Shown here piece after piece: positions 42,121 through 50,077 of a stretch of DNA of 64,000 bases. Position 1 is the stretch's first letter. Every line of letters begins with the position of its first letter. The notes beneath the pieces are model-generated. The model had not been told where the DNA came from and made no database searches. It saw only the letters and a list, made by a program, of their open reading frames with translations. This DNA comes from Actinomadura latina NBRC 106108 (lineage in GTDB: Bacteria > Actinomycetota > Actinomycetes > Streptosporangiales > Streptosporangiaceae), in the NCBI RefSeq assembly GCF_001552195.1, contig NZ_BCQS01000007.1, positions 124,001-188,000 on the forward strand. Direction: 5' to 3'. The translations under genes and the position numbers were made by a program.

Positions 42121-42154
42121 GGGAAGGGCCGGCGGGAGAACGCCAGCCCTTCCC
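42121..42154 (-). terminator. Intercistronic hairpin between the two peptide genes
   Basis: GGGAAGGGC (42121-42129) pairs with GCCCTTCCC (42146-42154), and an inner GGCG/CGCC stem closes it. It lies in the 99-base gap between peptide A and peptide B. It could attenuate read-through so that peptide A is made in excess over peptide B and the protease. Confidence 0.6.
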
Positions 42155-42189
42155 TTGCGGGCCGGAGCCCGCGGTCACTGCGAGGCGAC

Positions 42190-42486
42190 TCAGCCGTTGT
42201 TGGCGATCGCCGTGCCCGGCAGGCAGCTGTGGGTGCTGGTCGGGTTCTGGGACGCGAGGCCCAGAGCCGACAGCAGACCGGCGTTCTGCTGGTTGTTGGT
42301 GCTCACGCAGGAGTTCTGCACGATGGTGGTGCTGTCGTCGTCACCGCCGCCGTGGCCGGCGTTGAGGTTGAAGTTGTGGTTGTCGTCGTCGCCGCCGCCA
42401 CCGACGAGAAGGGTGGACAGCACGGCGCGCTCCGGCAGGACCTCGCCGGCCAGCAGGTCCAGCTCGGTGTAGCTGAAGGACTTCAT
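42190..42486 (-). CDS. Two-cysteine precursor-like peptide A (Gly/Asp-rich)
   Basis: A 98-residue peptide starting MKSFSYTELDLLAGEVLPER, homologous to the leader-like part of peptide B (LSYADLDRLDAEILPPR). The centre contains two GGGDDD segments (about 30-35 and 46-51) separated by an Asn/His-rich stretch. These could bind a divalent metal or act as a flexible spacer. The C-terminal part has Cys60 and Cys88 (QNSCVSTNNQQNAGLLSALG ... HSCLPGT). The Met at 42486 has AGGAACC upstream. It is the first gene of the unit and is followed by the attenuator-like hairpin. I do not know a named family for it. Confidence 0.72.
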   Translation of the reverse strand: MKSFSYTELDLLAGEVLPERAVLSTLLVGGGGDDDNHNFNLNAGHGGGDDDSTTIVQNSCVSTNNQQNAGLLSALGLASQNPTSTHSCLPGTAIANNG

Positions 42487-42575
42487 GTGGTTCCTTTTCT
42501 TCCTTGTCACGCCCGGATCTCAAGGTGGATACCGGATGTCCCTTCCTCACCACGGGTCGTAGTGAGGTAGCTCTA

Positions 42576-42605
42576 CGTATAGCACGTGTCACAGACTGTG
42601 GCCAA
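42576..42605 (-). promoter_or_regulatory. Promoter candidate for the peptide/M50 operon
   Basis: On the minus strand, TTGGCC (-35) is followed by an 18-base spacer and TATACG (-10). Transcription would start near 42569, about 80 bases before peptide A. The divergent ferritin-like gene begins at 42711. Confidence 0.45.
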
Positions 42606-42710
42606 GTATGGGGTGCCCGGACGCGTTCTCGCGTCGTTTCACGGCCCGGCGCATGGGCCCTCCGTCGTGGGTAGGACGCCTTTGTCCGCGCATGATCAGG
42701 AGGAGAGGGC

Positions 42711-43247
42711 ATGGTCGACAACAGTTTCAGCATCGACGTGGCGGCGATCAGGGAGCGCGCCCGCGCGAAGATGGCCGACGGCCCGGTGACGGCCGGCTAC
42801 GGCAGGAGTCCCGCGGAGGTCATCGACGTCCTCAACGACGTCGTCGCCACCGAGATCGTCTGCTGGATGCGGTACGCGCAGCACGCGATCAGCGCGACCG
42901 GGATCGACCGGGCGCAGGTCGCCGCGGAGTTCAGCGAGCACGCCGACGAGGAGCGCGACCACGCGATGCGCGCCGCCGAGCGCATCAGCCAGCTCGGCGG
43001 GAACCCCGACTTCGACCCGAAGACGATCGCCGAGCGCTCCCACACCACCTACGAGACGTTCGACGAGAACGACCTCAAGGGCATGCTCCAGGAGAACCTC
43101 GTCGCCGAGCGGATCGTCATCGAGTCCTACCAGGAGATCATCCGCTGGCTCGGCGACGGCGACGTCACCACGCGCCGCATCATGGAGCAGATCCTCGCCG
43201 AGGAGGAGGAGCACGCCGACGACCTGATGGACCTCCTCGGGCAATGA
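42711..43247 (+). CDS. Ferritin-like (bacterioferritin-type) protein
   Basis: A 178-residue four-helix-bundle protein. Helix A carries DVVATEIVCWMRYAQHA (first iron Glu), helix B EFSEHADEERDHAMRAAERI, and later ENLVAERIVIESYQEI and EQILAEEEEHADDLMDLL give the remaining Glu/His ligands of a di-iron site. This matches the ferritin-like superfamily close to bacterioferritin and Dps-like proteins; a heme-ligand Met could not be assigned. The ATG has AGGAGAGG upstream. It is divergent from the peptide operon, so a shared control region is possible. Confidence 0.85.
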   Translation: MVDNSFSIDVAAIRERARAKMADGPVTAGYGRSPAEVIDVLNDVVATEIVCWMRYAQHAISATGIDRAQVAAEFSEHADEERDHAMRAAERISQLGGNPDFDPKTIAERSHTTYETFDENDLKGMLQENLVAERIVIESYQEIIRWLGDGDVTTRRIMEQILAEEEEHADDLMDLLGQ

Positions 43248-43293
43248 CCCGGGCTCGACGATTCGGCGCCGCCGGGCGGGTATGCGAGCAGGC

Positions 43294-44262
43294 ATGGAAT
43301 TCGGATACTCGCTGCTCTGCGAGCAGACCCCGCCCAAGCAGCTCGTCACCGACGGCGTGGAGGCCGAGGAGGCCGGCTTCGACTACCTCACCATCTCCGA
43401 CCACTACTTCCCGTGGCTGGAGGAGCAGGGGCACTCGGCCTACGCGTGGTCGGTGCTGGGCGCGCTCGCCCACGCGACCTACCGCGTCCCGCTGATGACG
43501 CTGGTGACCTGCCCGACGATGCGCTACCACCCGGCCGTGGTGGCGCAGAAGGCCGCGACGACGGGAGTCCTGTCGGACGGCCGGTTCATCCTCGGCCTCG
43601 GCGCGGGGGAGAACCTGAACGAGCACGTCGTCGGGCGGGACTGGCCCCCGGTGGACGTCCGGCACGAGATGTTCGAGGAGTCCGTGGAGATCATCCGGGC
43701 GCTGTTCGGCGGCGACTACGTCAACTACCACGGCAGGCACTACCGGGTGGACGCGGCGAAGCTCTACGACCTGCCCGACCAGCCGGTCCGGATCGGGATG
43801 GCCGCGTCCGGCCCCCGCGCCGGCCGGCTGGCGGCCGGGCACGCCGACATGCTGGTCTCCGACCAGCCCCTCGGCGACGTCGCCGGCCTCTTCCGCGCCG
43901 AGGGCGGCGCGGGCAAGCCCGCCTACGGGCAGATCCCGGTCGCGTTCGGCGACGACTACGACGAGTGCAAGCGGCGCGCCCACCGCATCTGGAAGTTCTC
44001 GGCACCGGGCTGGAAGGTGATGGCCGAGCTTCCCGGCCCGGTGAACTTCGAGGCCGCGACGAAGACCGTCCGCCCCGAGGACGTCGCCGAATCCGTCCCT
44101 TGCGGCGACAACATCGACGACTACGTCGAGGTCGTCCAGCAGTGGGCGGACGCGGGCTTCACGCACGTCTCCTTCTGCCAGTCCGGCCCGGACCGCCAGA
44201 AGGACTTCCGCACCTGGGCGGAGGCGGACCTCCTCCCCGTCCTCCGCGAACGCTTCGGCTGA
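43294..44262 (+). CDS. F420-dependent LLM-class oxidoreductase (TIGR03557-like)
   Basis: A 322-residue TIM-barrel flavin/F420 enzyme. MEFGYSLLCEQ opens the protein, followed by LTISDHYFPW, ATTGVLSDGRFILGLGAGENLNEHVVG and RHEMFEESVEIIRALFGG, typical of the F420-dependent LLM branch. It transfers hydride with coenzyme F420 or FMN; the substrate is unknown. ATG 43294 is preferred because it starts the barrel; ATG 43282 would add four residues. It lies 34 bases downstream of the ferritin-like gene on the same strand and may be co-transcribed. Confidence 0.87.
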   Translation: MEFGYSLLCEQTPPKQLVTDGVEAEEAGFDYLTISDHYFPWLEEQGHSAYAWSVLGALAHATYRVPLMTLVTCPTMRYHPAVVAQKAATTGVLSDGRFILGLGAGENLNEHVVGRDWPPVDVRHEMFEESVEIIRALFGGDYVNYHGRHYRVDAAKLYDLPDQPVRIGMAASGPRAGRLAAGHADMLVSDQPLGDVAGLFRAEGGAGKPAYGQIPVAFGDDYDECKRRAHRIWKFSAPGWKVMAELPGPVNFEAATKTVRPEDVAESVPCGDNIDDYVEVVQQWADAGFTHVSFCQSGPDRQKDFRTWAEADLLPVLRERFG

Positions 44263-44539
44263 CCCGGAGCCCATTTCGCCCATCCGAAAGACGAGGGGAC
44301 CCGGGGTCCGAATATAGCCATTCGTCCATTGGTTCACGTCCCCCAGATGCAACACGTTCTCATCGCCGGTCCCGCAGCCGAACCCGCTGCTGGCGGCGCA
44401 TGGGGGACGGTCCGGGCCGGGCGGAGGCCGCAGCCCGCCCAAGTGCCGTAAGTCCAGCGGAGACTCCCTATCGGACACTCGGAAAGCTGCGTTGCGGACG
44501 CCCGAGAAGGGGCGTATGAAGAACGTCTCCGTCCGGTCA

Positions 44540-44568
44540 TTGACCGCCAAAGAACTTTTCCTTACTGT
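44540..44568 (+). promoter_or_regulatory. Sigma-A-type promoter upstream of the secreted protein gene
   Basis: TTGACC (44540-44545), a 17-base spacer and TACTGT (44563-44568) form a good vegetative promoter. The expected start at about 44575 coincides with the first base of a 14-base palindrome, so a repressor there would block transcription. Confidence 0.6.
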
Positions 44569-44574
44569 CCTTGA

Positions 44575-44588
44575 TAGAACGCGTTCTA
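44575..44588. promoter_or_regulatory. Palindromic operator TAGAACGCGTTCTA
   Basis: A perfect 14-base palindrome at the predicted transcription start of the secreted-protein gene. It fits TnnAAC-nn-GTTnnA, the form described for KstR-type TetR repressors. No TetR gene is adjacent, so the binder is presumably encoded elsewhere. Confidence 0.55.
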
Positions 44589-44761
44589 CTTGGAGCCGCC
44601 GAGTCCCGGGCGATGAAGCTGGACGGCTCCCGGCTCCCGGTCCTCGATTCACGACGTCCCGCCGTCCTTTGGCCAAGGGCGCGGTGACGGCTGCGAATCG
44701 GGCCTCCCACCCCGTTCCCCGGGTGCAGGCGCGACGCCCACCGTTCGAAATGAGGACTCCC

Positions 44762-45244
44762 TTGTCCCGCACCAAGAAGCCGGCCGCGATCGCCTCGATC
44801 ACGGCCGCGGCCGCCGTCGCCGTCGCCATGACCGCAACCCCCGCCCTGGCCTGGACGGCCGGCGGCTTCACGGCCACCCTCAACGGGACCATGACCATCG
44901 ACGCGGGGGTCTCCGCCTCCTGCACGAGCTCCACCCTGTCCGGCACCATCGCGTCCGACGGCACGCTCTCCGTCACCTCGGCCTCCGTCGGCGGCTGCGG
45001 TGTCACGGTCACGCCGAAGAACCTGCCGTGGAGCGGCAAGCTCGACAACGGCGTCGCCACCATCAACGGCTTCGCGATGAGCGCCATCGGCTGCACCTAC
45101 GGCGGCAACCTGAGCGGGTCCTTCTCCGGCACCGACCTGCCGGTCAGCGCCACGTTCGCGAACCAGACCGTCCAGAAGCAGAGCGGCTGGCTCTGCCCCG
45201 GCTCCGCCACCGTCACCGCCACCTACGACTTCGCCGCCTCCTAG
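44762..45244 (+). CDS. Small secreted protein
   Basis: A 160-residue exported protein. The signal peptide is basic (LSRTKKPAAIAS), followed by ITAAAAVAVAMTATPALA and a likely cleavage at ALA-W. The mature part is rich in Ser, Thr and Gly and has four Cys (CTSST, GGCGV, IGCTY, WLCPG) that could form two disulfides. It looks like a beta-rich extracellular domain of unknown function. TTG 44762 is preferred because GAGGA lies five bases upstream; ATG 44750 has no ribosome site. The long leader of about 190 bases after the promoter is notable. Confidence 0.75.
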   Translation: MSRTKKPAAIASITAAAAVAVAMTATPALAWTAGGFTATLNGTMTIDAGVSASCTSSTLSGTIASDGTLSVTSASVGGCGVTVTPKNLPWSGKLDNGVATINGFAMSAIGCTYGGNLSGSFSGTDLPVSATFANQTVQKQSGWLCPGSATVTATYDFAAS

Positions 45245-45290
45245 CCCCCTCGGGACCGGCCGGCCCGACGTCACCCGAGCCGCTCCCACC

Positions 45291-45322
45291 GCCGTGCCCC
45301 CGGCCCCCGCCGGGGGCACGGC
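45291..45322. terminator. Terminator hairpin after the secreted protein gene
   Basis: GCCGTGCCCCCGGC (45291-45304), a CCCC loop and GCCGGGGGCACGGC (45309-45322) make a perfect 14-bp stem, 47 bases after the stop codon. Confidence 0.75.
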
Positions 45323-45464
45323 GCCGTCGGCCAGGGAGGCCGCTGAAGTGCTGCTCGGCGACCTCTCCAAGGCGTTAACCATGTGTTACTGATCGACTAC
45401 GTAGGAGGTGGGTGGGGAAGGGTTCTTCGCGTCCTTTTCCGAGGTGCGCGGGGGCGTTGCGGGC

Positions 45465-47000
45465 ATGAGTGAGCTGTCGACACTGCCGACCACGGTCGTG
45501 CGGTCCGGTGACAAGCGGTATCCGGCGCTCAGCCGGGGATTCAACCAGCGGTGGATCGCCGCGCCGGAGTACGTGCGGCTGGTCCGGACGCCCGAGGAGG
45601 CGCGGGCGGCGCTCGCGGCGGCGGTCGGCGAGGAGCCGGAGGACCCGGCGCGGACGCGGATCACGGTGCGGGCCGGCGGGCACTGCTACGAGGACTTCGT
45701 CTGCGGAGAAGACGTGCGGGTCATCCTGGACGTGAGCCCGATGTGCGGCGTGTCCTACGACAGTTCCATGAAGGCGTACTGCGTCGAGGCCGGGGCGACG
45801 CTGGGGCACGTGTACGGCCATCTGTATCCAGTCAGCGGGAAGGTGCTGCCGGGCGGGTCGTGCTTCTCGGTGGGGCTGGGCGGGCACATCCCTGCGGGCG
45901 GGTTCGGGCTGCTGTCGCGGCAGCATGGGCTGACCGTCGACTACCTCTACGCGGTCGAGGTGGCCGTGGTCGATGCCGACAGGAACGTCAAGCTGGTGGT
46001 GGCCAGGCGCGACGACCAGGACGCGAAGTTGCACGAGTTGTGGTGGGCGCACACGGGCGGTGGCGGCGGCAACTTCGGCGTGGTCACCCGGTTCTGGTTC
46101 CGGGGGCTTCCGCAGCCGCCGAGACAGGTGCTTCTGGCCGCGCTGGCATGGGACTGGAAGGACTTCACCAAGGACGGGTTCGCCGCGCTGCTGACCGCGT
46201 TCGGGGAGTATTTCCGCGACCATCAGAACCCGTCGACGGCGGCCGGGAAGCTGTTCGCGATGCTCAAGCTCAACCACGTGAGCAACGGGCAGATCGGGCT
46301 TCTTGCGCAGGTGGACGCGGACGATCCGGACGGGGCGCAGGCGATGGCGGAATTCGTCGCGGCCCTCGACGGGCGTATCGGGCCGGCCGCGACGAAGATG
46401 CGGTCGGTGATGGGGGAGCACTTCGTCCACCTGGACATTCCGCGGGCGATGCCGTGGCTGACGGCGACGCAGGCGCTCAATTCCAGTGGTGAGAACCGCT
46501 GCGGCAAGTACAAGTCCGCCTATCTGCGGAAGCCTTTCACGGATCAGCAGACCAATGCGATGTGGGCCTATCTCGGCAACGAGAAGTACACCGGCTACGC
46601 CAACCGGCAGGCGCTCATTCAGGTCGACTCGTACGGCAGTGCCGTCAACAGGCCGCTGCACCGGACCGCGGCGCGGCAGCGCGACTCCATTCTGAAACTC
46701 CAGTACCAGGTCTACTGGGCGAAACAGGACCCCGGCGAGGACGCGCACATCGCGTGGATACGCGACGCGTACAAGGCGACGTTCGAGGCGACCGGCGGCG
46801 TGCCCGTCGCGGACGGCGACACCACGGACGGCTGCTACATCGGGTATCCGGACGCCGACCTGGGTGATCAGCGGTGGAACACGTCGGAGCAGTCGTGGGA
46901 GACGCTCTACTACAAGGACGCCTACACGAAACTCCAAGAGGTCAAGCGGTACTGGGACCCGTGCAACGTGTTCAGGCACGCGCAGTCGATCCGCCCCTGA
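45465..47000 (+). CDS. Berberine-bridge-enzyme-like FAD oxidoreductase
   Basis: A 511-residue VAO/BBE-type flavoprotein. RAGGHCYEDF supplies the 8-alpha-His link and GGSCFSVGLGGHIPAGGFG the 6-S-Cys link, so FAD is probably bicovalently bound. The C-terminal BBE segment ends in KLQEVKRYWDPCNVFRHAQS, the usual 'YDPxNxF' closing motif. Substrates in this family include oligosaccharides and secondary metabolites; none can be assigned here. ATG 45465 is chosen since homology starts soon after; an upstream GTG overlaps the AGGAGG tract. No signal peptide is evident, so the protein is likely cytoplasmic or exported by Tat in complex with a partner. Confidence 0.86.
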   Translation: MSELSTLPTTVVRSGDKRYPALSRGFNQRWIAAPEYVRLVRTPEEARAALAAAVGEEPEDPARTRITVRAGGHCYEDFVCGEDVRVILDVSPMCGVSYDSSMKAYCVEAGATLGHVYGHLYPVSGKVLPGGSCFSVGLGGHIPAGGFGLLSRQHGLTVDYLYAVEVAVVDADRNVKLVVARRDDQDAKLHELWWAHTGGGGGNFGVVTRFWFRGLPQPPRQVLLAALAWDWKDFTKDGFAALLTAFGEYFRDHQNPSTAAGKLFAMLKLNHVSNGQIGLLAQVDADDPDGAQAMAEFVAALDGRIGPAATKMRSVMGEHFVHLDIPRAMPWLTATQALNSSGENRCGKYKSAYLRKPFTDQQTNAMWAYLGNEKYTGYANRQALIQVDSYGSAVNRPLHRTAARQRDSILKLQYQVYWAKQDPGEDAHIAWIRDAYKATFEATGGVPVADGDTTDGCYIGYPDADLGDQRWNTSEQSWETLYYKDAYTKLQEVKRYWDPCNVFRHAQSIRP

Positions 47001-47008
47001 GCAGGGGA

Positions 47009-47022
47009 GTGACTTGGGTCAC
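47009..47022. promoter_or_regulatory. CRP-like site upstream of the secreted esterase
   Basis: GTGACTTGGGTCAC matches both GTGA-N6-TCAC and the streptomycete Crp consensus GTG-N6-GNCAC. It lies 124 bases before the esterase ATG and right after the BBE-like gene. Confidence 0.5.
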
Positions 47023-47145
47023 GGACGCCCGTCTCATGTTTATTGCATTTGTTGCCAATACTTGCGGCTGTGACGTCCGGGACAGTAGTTTCGTCCGGAC
47101 GAGCAGAGCGTCGGGCCCGGGGCGGTCCGGGCGGCTGGGGAGTCC

Positions 47146-48399
47146 ATGAAGAAGCGTACCGACAGGAAGATCGCCATCGCGGGCACCGCGGCGGCGGCCG
47201 TGCTGCTGCCCACCGTGATGGTCGGCCTCGCGCAGGCCGGGATCGGCGTGCCGACCGGCAAGTCGGAGGCGTCGGGCAACTCCCAGACGATCCCCTCGTT
47301 CGGGCCCGCGACGCAGCCGTCGGCGCCCGCCGGCCCCGCGTCCCCCGGTGCGCCGCCGAAGACGGCGAAGCTGCCGAGCGTCCCGCTCGGCACCAACCCG
47401 TTCAAAACGGGCGGCGGCTCGCCGGCCCCGGGCAACCCCGACACCGACAACGGCAGCCACGGCAAGAAGCCGCAGCTGCCGCCCGGCACCGGGTCCAGCA
47501 AGTACGCCAAGGCCCCGGACGGCGCCGCGATCACCGAGGTGAAGAAGGTCACCTCGCGGACCTTCGACGTCACCATCGCCTCGCCCGCGCTGGGCGCGGC
47601 CGTGAAGACCCGGGTGATGATCCCCAAGGGCTGGAAGTCCACGGCCACCAAGTCGTGGCCGGTCGTGTACGCCTACCACGGCGGCAACAACAACTACACG
47701 TCCTGGACCAAGGACTCCAACATCGAGCAGATCATCGGCCCGTACGACGCGATGGTCGTGATGCCCGAGGGCGGCTGGAACGGCTCGTACACCAACTGGT
47801 GGAACGGCGGCAAGGGCGGCATCCCCGAGTGGGAGACCTTCCACATCGAAGAGGTCATCCCGCTGATGGAGCGCAACTTCCACGCCGGGTCGGTGCGCGC
47901 CGCGATCGGCCTGTCGTCCGGCGGGCAGGGCGCCATCACCTACGCCGAGCGGCACCCCGGCAAGTTCAAGTACGCCGCGTCCTACAGCGGCGCCCTCAAC
48001 ATCACCGCGCCGGGCATGCCGGTCATCCTGACGTCCATGAACCGGCAGGCGGGCACCGCGATCTGGGGCGACCCGCTCACCGCGCGGGCGAACTGGCGGG
48101 CGCACGACGCGGCCGTCAACGTGGCCAAGCTGAAGGGCATCGGCGTCTACGTCTCGTCCGGCAACGGCGAGCCCGGCCCCTACGACAAGCCCGAGACGCC
48201 GCCGCTGGACGCGGGGCGGATCGGCGAGCAGCTCGCCGGGACGATGAACGACAACTTCGTCGCCGCCGCGAAGAACGCGGGCGTCCCGGTCACCTCGCAC
48301 CTGTACGGGCCCGGCATGCACAACTGGAAGTACTGGAAGCGGGAGCTGGCCGCGAGCTGGCCGAAGATCGCCGCCTCCATCGGCGCCCGCAAGTCCTGA
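47146..48399 (+). CDS. Secreted alpha/beta-hydrolase esterase with Pro-rich linker
   Basis: A 417-residue exported enzyme. The signal peptide MKKRTDRKIAIAGTAAAAVL continues LPTVMVGLAQA. A Pro/Ser/Gly-rich linker of roughly 85 residues leads to the catalytic domain with VYAYHGGNNNYTSWT, the nucleophile Ser in AIGLSSGGQGA, and His in GPGMHNWKYW. It shares a motif order with the esterase at 39240 (HGGxxxYTxWT, PxGGxxGxYxxWWN, WETFH), so the two are diverged paralogs on opposite strands. The extra linker suggests tethering across or within the cell wall. A CRP-like site upstream hints at cAMP control. Confidence 0.86.
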   Translation: MKKRTDRKIAIAGTAAAAVLLPTVMVGLAQAGIGVPTGKSEASGNSQTIPSFGPATQPSAPAGPASPGAPPKTAKLPSVPLGTNPFKTGGGSPAPGNPDTDNGSHGKKPQLPPGTGSSKYAKAPDGAAITEVKKVTSRTFDVTIASPALGAAVKTRVMIPKGWKSTATKSWPVVYAYHGGNNNYTSWTKDSNIEQIIGPYDAMVVMPEGGWNGSYTNWWNGGKGGIPEWETFHIEEVIPLMERNFHAGSVRAAIGLSSGGQGAITYAERHPGKFKYAASYSGALNITAPGMPVILTSMNRQAGTAIWGDPLTARANWRAHDAAVNVAKLKGIGVYVSSGNGEPGPYDKPETPPLDAGRIGEQLAGTMNDNFVAAAKNAGVPVTSHLYGPGMHNWKYWKRELAASWPKIAASIGARKS

Positions 48400-48467
48400 C
48401 CGGCCGGAACCGCCACTGACCGGAATCGGCGACCCCGGCCGGGACGCGCGGGGTAGCGTGGCCGGCG

Positions 48468-49025
48468 ATGAAGGGATTCGCGCGGCGGGAGTTCCAGCTC
48501 GTCCTGCTCCGCCGCATGGCCGACTACCAGCCGGGCCTCGTCGAGGACGCGATGCGCGCGCTCGGCGCGTCCCGCACCGAGATGCGGGAGGCCAACGCCC
48601 GCTGGCAGCGCGTCCTGCGGTCCCGGACGTTCCCGCGCGGCCGGCGCCGCTACGAGGCCGTCCTCGGCCCGGCCGCCGGCACCGCGGACCGGCGGATCGG
48701 CGACGTCGTGTGCGCGACCGCGTGGTGGCCGCCGCTGCCGCTGTGGCCCGGCCTCCGCTTCGAGATCATGATGGCGCCGGACGGCTCGGTCATGCAGGAG
48801 TGGCTCGTCCGGGACGACGGCGTCCCCGTGCCGGAGCTGGCGAGCGCCGACGACCTCGTCCCGTGGTCGTGCACGGTGAGTGACATCGACGCGCGGTTCG
48901 GGGCGGTGGCCCACCAGGACGGCGACGCGCCGAGCCGCTGGCACGCGATGATCACCATGCCGGACGGGGACACCTACGTCGCGCATTTCGTCTGGGGACT
49001 CCTCCAGACGGTGGTGAGCACGTGA
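48468..49025 (+). CDS. Hypothetical protein
   Basis: A 185-residue soluble protein that I do not recognise. It starts MKGFARREFQLVLLRRMADY and has an alpha-helical N-terminal third followed by a beta-rich part (LRFEIMMAPDGSVMQEWLVR, SRWHAMITMPDGDTYVAHFV). There is no signal peptide, membrane helix or clear catalytic motif. It lies about 70 bases after the esterase gene, with its own ATG. The codon bias is typical of a genuine gene. Confidence 0.55.
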   Translation: MKGFARREFQLVLLRRMADYQPGLVEDAMRALGASRTEMREANARWQRVLRSRTFPRGRRRYEAVLGPAAGTADRRIGDVVCATAWWPPLPLWPGLRFEIMMAPDGSVMQEWLVRDDGVPVPELASADDLVPWSCTVSDIDARFGAVAHQDGDAPSRWHAMITMPDGDTYVAHFVWGLLQTVVST

Positions 49026-49108
49026 GAACGCGCCGAGGGTGCCGGCGCGGCCGACCTTGCCGAACGTTGGAACCACTTTGGCGCGCGCCCTTGCCGCCGA
49101 CATCATGG

Positions 49109-49135
49109 AGATTGCGCGCCCGCCCCTAGCGTGGG
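49109..49135 (+). promoter_or_regulatory. Shared upstream element of the first VOC gene
   Basis: A 27-base block beginning AGATTGCGCGC and ending CCCTAGCGTGGG. A copy identical at 23 of 27 positions stands before the second VOC gene. TAGCGT could be a -10 box; no matching -35 box lies at normal distance, so activator control is likely. Confidence 0.45.
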
Positions 49136-49170
49136 CACATGGACGCAGCGTACGGCTGGGCGGGTACGAG

Positions 49171-49971
49171 ATGACGGGGCGGGTCCTCGGGACGCCCTAC
49201 TGGGTGGAGATCGCCAGCCCCGACGTCGAGGTGTCACGCCGTTTCTACGGCGAGCTGTTCGGCTGGTACGCCTACACGCTGGCCACCGGAGGGTACGGCG
49301 ACTACATGATGTTCACTCTCCGTGACGTCAATGGCCCGGAGGTCGGCGGCATGCAGCCGCTGACCGACGACACCCAGCCGCCGTCCTGGTCCTGCTACTT
49401 CTACACGGACGACATGGGGGCCTCGCTCGACGCCGTCCAGGCCGCGGGAGGGCAGGCGCTGATGGAGCCGGCCACCGTCGCCCACATGGGTCGCGCGGCG
49501 CTGTGCTCCGACACGCAGGGCGCCGGGTTCGCGCTCTACGAGCCGGCCGACCCGAGCCTCATTCCCGTCGCCGACGAGCCGGCGACGATGTGCTGGGTGG
49601 AGCTGGCCTGCAGGGACGTCCAGGAGAGCCGCCGCTTCTACGGCGAGGTGTTCGGCTGGACGGCCGTGGACCGCGACTACTACGGCTCGGTCTACACCAA
49701 CTGGAAGGTGGGCGACTGGGCGGTGGCGGGCATGGTGTCGATGGACGAGCGCTGGCCGGCCGACTACCCGGCCCATTGGATCCCGTACTTCTGGGTACCC
49801 GATTGCGACGCGTACGCCGCCCGGGCGGTGGAGCTGGGGGCCAAGTCCCGCGTCCCGCCGAGCGACGTGGAGACCGGCCGCTTCTCGATCCTGACGGACC
49901 CGACCGGTGCCCGCTTCGCGGTCCTGACGCCGGCCGCCGGGGCACGCGACAGGTTCCATCCCCGCCGGTGA
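49171..49971 (+). CDS. Two-domain VOC (glyoxalase-like) protein, copy 1
   Basis: A 266-residue protein with two vicinal-oxygen-chelate modules: residues 10-125 (YWVEIASPDVEVSRRFYGEL to ALYEPADP) and 135-258 (CWVELACRDVQESRRFYGEV to DPTGARFAVLTP). The second module is nearly identical in pattern to that of the gene at 50078. VOC proteins use metal-bound substrates in isomerase, dioxygenase, lyase or resistance roles. Full metal-ligand sets cannot be confirmed here, so it may be a binding protein. ATG 49171 is preferred; it lies about 30 bases downstream of the shared upstream element. Confidence 0.83.
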   Translation: MTGRVLGTPYWVEIASPDVEVSRRFYGELFGWYAYTLATGGYGDYMMFTLRDVNGPEVGGMQPLTDDTQPPSWSCYFYTDDMGASLDAVQAAGGQALMEPATVAHMGRAALCSDTQGAGFALYEPADPSLIPVADEPATMCWVELACRDVQESRRFYGEVFGWTAVDRDYYGSVYTNWKVGDWAVAGMVSMDERWPADYPAHWIPYFWVPDCDAYAARAVELGAKSRVPPSDVETGRFSILTDPTGARFAVLTPAAGARDRFHPRR

Positions 49972-50023
49972 CCGGGCGGGGATTCGGACTCGTTGGGACG
50001 ATCTTGGCGATTCCGGACAGCGC

Positions 50024-50050
50024 AGATTGCGCGCGCCGCCCTAGCGTTGG
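50024..50050 (+). promoter_or_regulatory. Shared upstream element of the second VOC gene
   Basis: A 27-base block AGATTGCGCGC...CCCTAGCGTTGG matching that at 49109. The VOC start codon is 28 bases downstream, nearly the same distance as for copy 1. Confidence 0.45.
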
Positions 50051-50077
50051 AGGCATGCGAGCTGTCAGGGGCGGGCT

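Noticed and set aside
40443..42486. Daptide or lanthipeptide cluster
   Set aside because: Apart from the M50-type protease, none of the defining enzymes (oxidative decarboxylase, aminotransferase, lanthionine synthetase, YcaO) is present in the window.
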